Source of the DNA: Paroedura picta | Lineage: Eukaryota; Chordata; Lepidosauria; Squamata; Gekkonidae | Reading direction: 5' to 3' | Assembly: GCF_049243985.1 (NCBI RefSeq) | Contig: NC_135381.1 | Coordinates: 19,579,345 to 19,643,344, forward strand | Length of the DNA: 64,000 nucleotides | Shown: piece by piece, positions 31,184-43,100 of the stretch | How positions within the stretch are numbered: position 1 is the first letter of the stretch | Layout of the letters: every line of letters starts with the position of its first letter | Position numbers and translations under genes: made by a program | Notes under the pieces: model-generated | Databases searched by the model: none | What the model was told of the DNA's origin: nothing | What the model saw: the letters and a program-made list of their open reading frames with translations, nothing else

Positions 31184-34100
31184 GTCAAGGGAGCTCTCCC
31201 ATCATAGCGAAAGGCTGGGAAGGGACTGTCTGGGCTAGGAGAAGGACTTCCCTCCGTTTCTATGGGTGTTTCTTGGCCTGTCTTTCAGATATCCAGGAGT
31301 GTTACGAGCTGAGCTTGTTTTCTGCCGGTAAACAAGATGGGAGTCTGGATCTGGAACCTTGTACATCTGGGAACCAGCATTATGCGAGCACCAAGGGCTC
31401 TCTGGATGACCAAAGCCATCACAAACGTGCTCTGCAGGTGAGAGGGTGGGCTTCCCTTGGGGTCACCCTTAGGTTCCCCCGTCCCACCCAAAGCCCTGCT
31501 GGACATGGAGCTCTTGCATCTTAAGAAGCAACAAAGATGGTGAAGGGTTTGGAGACCAAGACGTATGAGGGGGAGCTTGGTCTGTTTAGCCTGGAGAGGA
31601 GACAACTGAGAGGGGATCTGATAACCATCTTAAAGTATTTAAAAGGATGCAATGTGGAGCGTTGGTCCCCAACCACCGGGCCGCAGCCTGGTGCCGGGCC
31701 ACAGTGGCCCTGGCACTGGGCCGCGGCTCCCTCTCCCTGCCCCCCCGCAGTAAGAAACATCCCAGGCCACAAGCTTGTGCCCTGGGAAGCTTCTTACTGT
31801 GGGAGGGGGGAGAGGGAAGCAGGGCCGCGCAAGTGCAATGCACATGCGCAGCTGCGCGTGCGCGGCCATGCGTGCATGGCATGCACGGCCGGGCAGTCGT
31901 CCTCTCTGCTGCCACCGGTCCCCAGCCTGGAAAAGGCTGGGGACCACTAATGTAGAGGATGGAGCAGAATTGTTTTCTCTTGCCTTGGAGGGACAGACCA
32001 GAACCACTGAGATGAAATTAATTCAAAAGAAATTTGAAACATCAGTTTGAGCAGTTTCTCAGTGGAATAGGGTTCCTCGGGAGGTGGTGAGTTCTCCATC
32101 TCTGGAAATTTTTAAGCTTTTAACTCTTGAAAACCCGGTTGCCTGTTTCCAGGCAGAGTTGTTTGCAATTTAGAAACTGGTCACTGGAGGGCACCAAAGG
32201 CAACCCTCTCTTTGTTTGAAAAAGGCAAACAAACCCAAAACTCTATAGATGTCCATGCTGAATGGACTGACTTGCTCCTTTTTCAAAGCAGCGAGAAATA
32301 TTGTTTACAGCTGTGAGTTTGTGGAAGAAAAGCCAGGGCTAGTGGGCAAACAAACAGCTCTTTATTGTGATCCCAGCATGAGTACAAGTTACAGCAGGCG
32401 ACAAGATTGAGAATCCCCCCAGAAAATCCCAACCTATATACACAAAGCAGCTAATAGATCTTCCCTCCATAGTGGATGATTGGCTAAATCAGTGATCCCC
32501 AACCTTTTTTCGTCTGGGGACCGGCAGACAACGGCCACGCCCGCGCAGCACGCATGCGTGGCCGCGCCTGCGCAGCCCTGATTCCCTCTTCCCCCCCCTC
32601 CCGCAGTAAGAAGCTTCCCGTGCCACAAGCTTGCGGCCCGGGAAGCTTTTTACTGCGAGGGGGGGTGGGGAGAGGGAACCGTGGCCTGGTACCCTGGCCT
32701 TCGCGGCCCGACACCGGGCCGCGGACCGCAGGTTGGGGACCACTGGACTAAATTGTATTTGATTGATTTAAATCGATTGGATTATGCAGATAGGATCCTT
32801 GCTGTGCATTGGTCAGTTACATGATGGCTTGCATCCTGCCTCAAACCTCAAGCTCAGTCCTCGGCAGGTCCACATACACAACACAGGTCAAATCAGCATT
32901 TGTTCTGCTAGACTGAGGGGAGACATTCTGGGCTCGTGGGACAGCTTCCATTCCCATGAGCTCCTGCCAGCGTTTGCTGGGAATTGTAGTCCATGGACAT
33001 CTGGAGGACCATGGCTTGACTACCAGCAAACACTGGCAGGGGCTCATGGGAATTGTAGTCCATGGACATCTGGAGGACCACAGGTTGACTGCCCCTGCTC
33101 TAGAAGACTTCTGCTGGGTTAAAGTTCTGTGGAGAGGGTACTGACAGTAACATGCTGCAGAGCTCACATTACTTCTATGCTGAAAGAATTGCCAAGGCTG
33201 CTTGCTTGGTTCTGGGTGTAAGTCAGTGTGCTGCTGTTGACCTTTAAAGTTCTGCAGGATCACTGGAGGACATTCTTTTCCCATAGGAACCTGCCCATCT
33301 TTTCTAGGAAGTTCATTCTCCAGCTACTAAAAGAGAGGTGGCTCACGCCAGGGCCTTCTTGGTGGTGGTGTTCTTTCCCCCATGAGATCTGATTCACACC
33401 CTCTCTGTTTGTCCTTCAGTGAAGACTGGGTTAAAGAATCATAGAGTTGGAAGGGGCCATACAGGCCATCTAGTTCAACCCCCTGCTCTAAGCAGGATCA
33501 GCCCAAAGCATCCTAAAGCATCCAAGAAAAGTGTGTATCCAACCTTTGCTTGAAGACTGCCAGTTTCAGGTTGTTGCTATGGTTACAATTTGGTTGTCCT
33601 AAGGATGCATCTTTTCCAGCTGTGTTTAAACTCTAATATGGCCACTGTTTATAGATCTTCTGCTGGTAGTTAGTGTACTGTGTTTTTGCTTTTGCATGAT
33701 GAAAATAGATTTGAAATAGATTTGGACCTTGAGGGAAACAGCATATAAATAATTATTCGAGAACAAAGTTATTTTCCCTTTTATACTCATATCACCATGT
33801 TTTGTTTTGAGAAGAGCAGCTCCTTTGATCATTTGTGTTGCCTATAATCTGCCCAGCACTACCTTTACCCATGCATAGTAGTAAAATGGCCTTTGCATTG
33901 CCCAGGCTAAGCTTTTAAAAACAAATTGAGCCTGTGGCCAGGATTGTGTGCATTCTGTGGTTCTACACAAGCCAATAAAAGCCACACAATTTGGTTTCTG
34001 GAATTTGTTATCCTGAACATCTGAATATTCTTCTTAAAAAAAAACATTTTATAGTCTCATAGGTGAAAATATATGCTTTAAAAAGTGAAAGATATGTGTG

Positions 34101-37100
34101 GTGAAATTTTCAAATCCAGACAGATCAATGAGATTTCCCTTTGTGCAAGCCTTAGTGCCTTGCATTGCCTCTCTACATGACTATCGGAAGCAAAATGAGG
34201 TATACAAGCTAAGGACATGTGCAAAATCCAGCATTTCTTGACGTTTTTTTTGTTCACTTTAAAGCATAGTCTTGCCTGTATTGTACTGCGCTGAACTGGC
34301 AAGGTCCAGAGGCTGGCCTACAGAGCAGGAACCTCCCTGTTGTGAACTTTGCCTTTGCCATGAACTCACCCAGTGGCCATGTGGAAGAGACACTGTTTTT
34401 CAGCCACTGCCTATCTGCAGTGTGGTGATAAGACTGTTCTCCCTACCTTACAGAGTTGTTGTAAAGGGTACAAGTTCATTATATGACTTTGCTTGAACAC
34501 TTGAAAGTGCCATATAAATGCCAAGTACTGACGTGTTTGCACCAGGTCAAGGCTTGGATTCTCCTCCCTTCCCTTTCCCCCCTAGGTCATGCTTTTGAAT
34601 TGTATATGCAAGGGAGGGTGATAGTGGAATCCTGTTGGATATTTAGCAGAGTAAATTGTACTATGGAATAATGAAGCACAAACAAGTGCTTCTAAGAAAA
34701 AAATATTTTCAAGATTATGGAAAGGATTACATGGGGGAAACAAACCTCATTATTCTGATTTACTCTATCTTGTCTCCTTGTTCCCTCTGACCCTCAGAAG
34801 GAAGGAATTGATGTTTCCCCCCCCAAAGTTCCACCCTTGTGTACTTGCAGAATAGCATGAACTATCTCCAATATATTGATTAGCCAATTGTCAATCTTAG
34901 GGTTGCCTCCGTAAGAATAAAAACCTCCCCCTTTTTTGTGGGAAGAAAATACTTTACGCTTAATTAGTTCCATGATGAACTTGCTATTATTAGCTTTCAG
35001 AAACTTCAGATTAACCCTTTCATGACCGAAGAGATGACACTTGCAAAACCCGTCAAATCCACTCCGTTAATTCAGAGCTCGTTTGATCCACAAGCCTGGC
35101 TTTTTGCCTGCTCAGCCGTGTGGCCATACCTGTTGTTCGTGCCTCTGAAGAGCCCTGCTCTCCCGAGTGTATGACAGCTGCCGGTTCTTTGTGGGGGCAG
35201 CAATAGCCTGCAGCCTAGTCATGATCCATGCTTCTTGCTTGCAGCGGAAGCAGCTTCCCTCACCATGGTTTCTGGGTTCCTTCCTGTGCCTTCATCATCC
35301 TGTCTCATTTCAGGGAGAGCTACAGGGGCGAGCGGCTTGGAGCCAGAACTCGGGACAAGTGCCGCGGCTGGTGAAAGTGACCGAGAGTAGGACTGAGTCG
35401 CCAGCCAGAGTGCACAGCCTGGTGGTGGGAGTCTGCAGCACTTTGCCCAAGGTGAGGCTGACGGCAGGGGAGGGATGGGAAGCTGGGCTTGGGTCTAAGG
35501 ATGGGGAAGAGGGAAGTTGCTTCATTTGGGATGACCCTGAGGGGTGTTTGCACTGGCTTCTCTGGATCCCCTGCCAAAGCAGTGCCACCACCAAATTGTG
35601 GGTCCTCTGCTTCCAGAGGAGCTGTCTGTGGACTGGCATGCCTATTAAAAGAAGAGGGCTGTTCATGCCAGTGTGTTTATGATCATGCCGTCGTTCAGCA
35701 GGCCAAATCAGCACCATTCCCTGCAGTAGGGGTTTTATTTGTAACCCTAACAGAAGCGGATGGAGACTGTGCAAATGTTGAATGGGTCTTTCAGAGCCTT
35801 GTGCAGAAGATGTTCTAAGCAAGTGTCCATGGCTATCTCAGCCTTTCCGGTCATGAACTTCCCCAGAGCAGGGAGCAAATAGGTGAAATCCACACATGTA
35901 CCCCAGTCTCTCTGGAGCCCACTCCACCGCTCACTCCAGAGTCCTCTGATTCAGATAAGGGTTGATTTTCTGTCTGCATGGCATATATGTGGATAGAGGC
36001 CCAGGACTGGCCTCAAACATGCAGTGGGCATTTTTATAGTGGAGATCCTATTTGTTTAATTACTTGCACCCCACCTTTCTCCCCAGCAGGCTTATATTGT
36101 TTTCCCTTCCATTTTATCCTCACAACAACCTTGTTAGGTAGGTTATGCTGAAAGAGAGAAGGACTGTCCCAAGGTCACCCAGCCAGCTTCCAAGGCAGGG
36201 TGGGGATTTAAACCTGATACTATTCTGACACTCCATGAAGAGGCAGCTGTGGTGTTTTGGAAGTCAGCATTGCTTAAGTCAGTCAGAGATTCACTATACT
36301 ACAAGAACAGCATATGCTGGAGCAGATCAAGGGACTCTCCCTCTCTCTCCCCCCTACAACTGTGGCCAGCCAGATGTTCCTGGAAAGCTCACAAGATGAG
36401 AAAGATGGAGGCACAAATCCCCCCTTTTGCATCCATTAGCATCTGGTAGTCATAGGAACGTTGGTTTCACCCATGAAGAGAGAGTGAGAGGGCTGTACTG
36501 TTCTCAAGCAGAACACACCTCCCCCTGTAATGGACCCCCCCCCCAGCTGCATATCTTTCTCCATGCCTCAGTGCATCAAACTGGCCCACGTATGAAAAGG
36601 TAATCATCACAGGCAACAATTTATGGTGATCTCTGTTAAGCTGCAACAGAGAGTAATTGCTGACAGCTTGAAAGGTCATTTGTGAATTTTCTGTCACAGC
36701 AAACAGCCACAAGGAGACTTGTCCTTCCATGAATAGATCTGATTATTTTTTTAAAAACCATACAACCTAGAAGCTACCCCCCTGTCTTGTGGCAATGAAT
36801 CTCACATGCTAATTGTGCACATTGTGTGGTGTTTTGAGTCCAGGTTTTGAGTCCGTTAGGGAGGTAAGGTTCTTGTACCTAGCAGGGTGGATCTTTGTTC
36901 CAAATGCTGGATTTGGAGCGGGTAGCCCAAAACTGATGGGGAATGTCAGGAAATGTATATATTATTACTATGCCCGCCTTGCTGGATTTCAGAGCCTGAA
37001 CTCCAGGCGAGGCCAGGAGATGTTGGGGCTATATACTTGGAGGTGGGGAGGGGGATCAGTTCTTAGGCAGTGAGTGGATCCCCAAAGCTTTCCTGATTCA

Positions 37101-40100
37101 CGTGGGCTTGTTTCCCCTCCTGACATGTTCCTGCTGCTGCCTAGCAACCCAGCTGCTGTCTGCATCAAGCCAGGAGACAATACTCTGGCTGGGCCCAATC
37201 TGTGAGCCCAGGCTGGAGTGCAGGGAGAGGAGGCGAGGGCATTTTTTGTGATTTGGGCCTTGGGAATCCTGTGTACAGTTCCATCACCCATTCTATACCA
37301 GTGGCTGGCCGGTTAGGCAATCTAGTGTCCAGGTGAGGGAAGCAAGGGTCAGTGTCGCAGCCATTTTGTGGGGCTGGATAAGGACTTTCCCGTGTGCTGT
37401 GTTTGTGCCTGGATGCTTGAGAGCATAGCTTGCCCCCTCACCTGTTGGCACAGCTAAGAAAATAAGGCTTATAAATTCGTTGCCTGATCCTTTCTTTACC
37501 CCTTGCATAACCTCTCCCTCTATTCCCATCCCTGGAGCTTACAGCTTACAGCTCCTGCCAATACATGGGACCCGAAATCTCCAAGATGCAGCCGTGGGAG
37601 GGCACTGATACAGAACCAAAGAGGTAGTTCCAGGCAGCAGCCAGGAGTTCCTGAGTCAGGGAGGTGGTGGGGATGGCAATCTCTGCTTGTGTGTGCTCCT
37701 GTCCAAAGGCAAGGAAGCAAGAGACTTTTAGCTTAGTTTTGTGGTCTGGATGTGCAGGACTCAAGGAGAACAAGATCAGCACCAAACCTCGCTGCAGACT
37801 CACAAGTGGGTTCTTTCCCACACGCTTAAATGACGCACTTTCAATCCTCTATCAACGCACTTGCCAATGGGTTTTACTGTGTGGAATGGCAAAACCCACT
37901 TGCAAATGGTTGCTGAAGTGAATTGAAATGGCATTATTTAGCATGTGTTTGCCTTAGGCAAAATGCCATATTTCAGATCATTTGCAGTAAGGGGATGATA
38001 AACCTGCCTTGCAGGGTTGTTGTGAGGGTTATAGTAAGATAATGCATGCAAAGTGCTTCAAAGGGCAAACATTCAGGGCAGCTTCTGACTTTAGCCAAAC
38101 TTGTTGCTTTCAGTTTAGTAGGAGTAAAGTTAGCTGCTCGTAAAGGGAGTATCCCCATCCCCAGTGGGAGAATAATGCTCTTATTGATGGCCTATGTCTA
38201 GCTCAGAGAGGAAGAGGAAGAGTTGGTTTTTAAACCCCCTCTTTTCACTGCCTGAGTGATTCCTAAAGCGGATTACAATCATCTTCCCTTCCTCTCTCCA
38301 TAACAGATGCCCTATGAGGTAGGTGGGGCCGAGAGAGCTCTGACAGCTCGGTCAAAACCACACTTTCCATGTGACATAACAGAGTGACATGAAGCTGTTT
38401 TATATTAGGCTACTTTTGTGAAAGCTGCTCTCCAGGAACTTTGGCAAAGGTTTTTCACTTTGCCTGATCCTTTTACTAAAAGGTGCCAGAGACTGAACCT
38501 GGGACCTTCTACCATTGACCTACGGCCCCCTCCTCAAGTGCCCTCCCCAAATTATTTGCAAACTTCTGTGTACTTGCAATGCAGATCTGATTGTGCAGTT
38601 TTCTGGCCCCACCAGATGCATGCTCTGGTACAGGTAGTGTGTAATTGTTTATAGCTCTGCCTGTCTGTTAGAGTGTCTTGTTGTTCCTGGCACCATATCA
38701 CAGCAACTGCTTTGAGATGGTGGCTGTTGCTGTCTGCACTGGTTGTATTCAGCCATGGTGTTGTGCAGGAGATTCCCCATATGGCACACAACCAGGTGGG
38801 CTAGGAAGGACAATATGGGCATGGATAGGACAGGGCAAGGTAGGAAGGTGTCATTCATCTGAAGCTGCCTTTGCTTAATAAATAAAGAATGACATGGTCC
38901 AGGAAGATGGGGGGAGGGTTCTCCTGAATATTTTTGGCACAGGGCCTCTAAGCCCTTTAATTCCATCACTGTATCTTTCTCACTTCTCCTTCTCCTCCTG
39001 CTTTTCATGAGGAGCAAAGAGCTTGCAGCTGCAGAGTTATAATTAAACGTGTACAGATAAAAGCCTTGGCCTAATACCTCCCCATGTATCTCTATGGCAC
39101 CCTTCCATATGCAATCTTTACTTCCTTAGCTGGGAGAGGATCCCTCCCCCTCCATCCCCCAAAGAAGTCCTTGACCAAAAACTCCATCAAGGGCACTAAA
39201 ACATGAGCACTTGTGAACTTAGACTTTATGGGGGAGGGGGGAAGGCACTGAAAATCAAATGGAAAGTAGGGTATGGCTGTAGTGGCTCACCTCTGCCCTC
39301 CGTGGCCTGTGAAGGTCATGGGGCAGGAAATCCAACAAGTTCATTAGTCTCTGTGTCGCCTGGCTTAGTGGGGGAGTCACATTTTGTGTGAGCAGACCCC
39401 CATCCCAGGAGCTTTCCTTGACTGATTTTGGGCTCCTATCAAGGCAGCCAGAGAGCCTGTCCTCCTTGTCTGACTGAGACTGAATAGACTTCTAGCCACC
39501 TGCCTAATGCAGCACAACAATTAGTTTAAGTTGCTCATTGTGGCTTCCTTTCCATTCATGCTTCTGTGCTTATATACTGGTTGATTTGAAATGTGAATTT
39601 CTCCCTTCAGCTCTGTAAGCCTGCATCTTTGCTTTTGTGTATCTGCATGGCATTTTTGTGACTCTGTATGGTTCCTTACATGACAAGGTGGATATTCCAT
39701 ATTCTGCTGCAGGCAGCTCCTGATTCTGAGTATGCACATCATTATGACTCAGTCCCATGCTAGAGGGAAGCACTGAAAATGTGTGGGGAGGGGCACCTTC
39801 TGTCCGTAGATCACAGTGGCAAAAAGTTTTCCTTTTGCAAGCAAGAGAAAACCTGAAAGGGTTTGTAGGGCTGTGGAGCCTTTAAAAACCATCTGCGAGG
39901 TTGGCTGCTGCAATTCCAGTGCACCAGCTGATTGGCTGGGAAGTGAGTAGGCAGGGAGGAGGGGGAGAGCAGCCATTCAGAAATCTGCGACATTGCTTCC
40001 CCTGCTTAAAGGGGACTGAGCAGGGGGTGGGTGAAGGAACAGCCTGGTTCTCTCGTTCCTTCTCCTTCTCTCCCCTTCAATTCACTCTACACTTGGCTGC

Positions 40101-43100
40101 TACCCCAAAAGCCTTGCTGACATTGGCACTTGGGTCTTGCCGTTCTGAAGTCCAGGAAGTGGAACAGGAACAGGGGACTCAGAATCTGTGGGGCTGCTCT
40201 GGGATTCCAAAGTGGAGAGGCCAAGATACTGTTAGCAATAGGAGGAGTAGATGAAGGCAAATGCCAGGCTGAACGTGCCCAGGGATGGCTTTTTTTGTAT
40301 ACAGGAACCAGGATGGGTTTCCAACAGTGAATCTGTTGCCATGGGCTGGCAAGGGCTGTGCTGTTTTTGGTACGTGCTAGCAACAGCATATGAAGAAGAT
40401 GGTGATAGCAGAGACACTGTTGCTTCCCCCACTAGCTGTAACCAAAGAGTCGGAAGGCTTCCAGATTTCCAGATTGACTCTGTGACATGTAAATAGTACT
40501 TATTTCCTGTGGGCGGGGACAGCAAGGTAATAAAAGGGTGCTTCTTCAGGAGATCGGATGTGGAGTTCAGTCCTTTCTCTTGCTAGGTGCTGCATCCCTT
40601 CCATCCTTTGTATCCCCCCCCCCTTTCTCCCCAGCACCCCCAATGGTTGCAATGTTCAGTAATGTTGTAATGTCCATGTTGGGAAGGACCTAAAGTCCAA
40701 AGGGACTGGATATTTGAGCATCTAACATGCTGGGATGGAGCAGGCTGGTCCATTAAAAGTGACCGTCCCAGGATATGGTCTAGCACAGGGGTAGTCAAAC
40801 TGCGGCCCTCCAGATGTCCATGGACTACAATTCCCAGGAGCCCCCTGCCAGCATTCGCTGGCAGGGGGCTCCTGGGAATTGTAGTCCATGGACATCTGGA
40901 GGGCCGCAGTTTGACTATCCCTGGTCTAGCACATGATGCAGCTACCTTGACAAAGCTACGTGGGATTGGGGACTGGTTGATGCCTGGAATGGGAGGTCTC
41001 AGGGGGTCACAGGAGTCCCCTTCCTCACCTTCTATCCCCTGCTTTGGCATTCAGGGATTCTTTAGTAGAGTGTTGATTGGATTTTTTCCATTTTGTTACC
41101 ATGTCTAGCTGATAGTATTTGGGGGGCAGGAGGAATCAACAGAAAAGCCTTAAGAGGGCCTGGCTGAGAAATCTTCTATGGTACTTGATGCAGGTCATAA
41201 TCTCCCCCCAACACACACACGCTTTTCTTAAATAAAGAACAGAAATGATTCAGTCAAGGCTTAAACAGGCATTTCTGGCTAAGGCAGCATAACTCAGCAG
41301 GAGTTAAAGTACGGTTCACACATTACACAGAGGAAGGGAAAAGTGGAGGCATGAGTCAATCTTACTTCCTTTGTAAAGGGCAAAGTGGGGGCCTGCAGGT
41401 CTCCGTCTTGGGGGTATCCACAAAATCCAGGATGTGCTTGCATATCTTGACATAAATATAACTTGTCAGCCCCACTTCTGACATTACGGTGGAACCAGGT
41501 AGAGCAGAAGGGAGATGCTTTGCTAGCTTAGCTGCCCTCTATGGAATGTGTGAACCAGCTCTGGGCTCACAGGTCTTTTTAGCCAGGGAAAACATGTGCA
41601 GCTTGTTCATGTGGATAGGCTTCCTTATTAATCTAAAATATATGAAGCTGGCATTGTTCTCCAGACTAGAAAGACAAAACAAGCATTTGGTTGCCCTGGG
41701 CCCTAAACATTTGAATCTGAGAGTTTGGGCTTTCTGAAATGCTAGACCCTGTACACATCTGGTGACTCAAAAGGATGATGTTGTGGTCACAGAGACTTGA
41801 ATATTTCTTCCAACCCTGTCTCTTCTTACCTTCACATTCTGGTTTTAATCCTTGAATGAATTGTTGAAGGCTTTCATGGCAGGAGCCAAATGACTGTTGT
41901 GGGTTTTCTGAGCTAGTTGGCAGCAGTCTGGTAATTGTAGTCCCTGATGTTCCGTCAGAAGAAAAGCTGGTTTTTTTATACCCTGCCTTTCACTACTGAA
42001 AGGAGTTCCAAAGCAGCTTACAAACTTCTTTCCCTGCCCATCCACACAACAGGCACCCTGTGATATAAGTGGGGCTGAGAGAGCTATGAGAGCACTGCTC
42101 TGCAAGAGCAGCTCTAAGAGAACTGAGACTAGCTCAAGGTCACCTGGCTGTCTGGATGTGGAAAAGTGTGGAATCATACCCAGTTCTACAGATTAGAGTC
42201 TGCTGCTCTTTAACCACAACACCAATACACACACACAGCAAGATGGAAATACGACAAGATGGGAGAGATTGGCAAAGAGAGGGGTTTCCGCACCCATTAC
42301 ATTTAAGCATCATGCCAGTCAAATGTAGGCATCGCAAGACCTTTAAACTGCTTCAAAATATGGAGGAAGGGGATTCGTTGTCCGGATTGATTGATAGGCG
42401 GAAGCGCACCACGTGTAAGGTGTGTTGCTCTCTTTTGCCTCTTCCAGCAACAGGTGAGGAGGGTAAGACACGTGAAAAGATGGCAGACAAAGGTGAGACA
42501 GCAAAAAGGTGAGGAGGGCTAGGGGGCGCTTTGCCATTCCATGGGCGTGACGCTATTTTATCTAATGTGCGGAAATGCCCAGAGATTCCCGTCTTGCCAT
42601 ATTCTACCTGTGAAGAAGCCAGCCACAGTTAATGGTGAAACTTCAGGGACTAAATATTACCAGACCAAGGCCACACAGCCCAGAAAACCCACAATGGCCA
42701 ATTTAATCATTGATGTTGATGGTGTGATGACATCTACAAAGGGAAAAGTCCATGTTTCTGTTTGGCTGAAGAGCCAATGGCAGCCTGTGAGCAAGATGAG
42801 CAGGAGGGTGTGAGTATGCAAGAAGGTTTGTACTAAGCATAGAGATTCCTCCCCCTGACTGTCAACAGGCAGAACTTGACCTTTGGGGGCTCATCCAGTG
42901 GTTCCTTTGTCACTGCACACTCACACAAGATTGGACCATATTAGAGTCTTGTCCAACATCCTCTTTCTCAGGACAGCCAGCCAGCCTCTTGATAGTCCTA
43001 CAAGCCAGGCTCCCCATAGACACATGAAGCTGCCTTCTCCTGAGATGGACCATTAATCTGTCAAGGTCATTTACATCATCTACTTCCTCATCCATTTAAC

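Noticed and set aside
30911-31524. Open frames with poly-Leu, poly-Ile/Val and poly-Asn runs
   Set aside because: They are translations of the GTT/ATT microsatellite.
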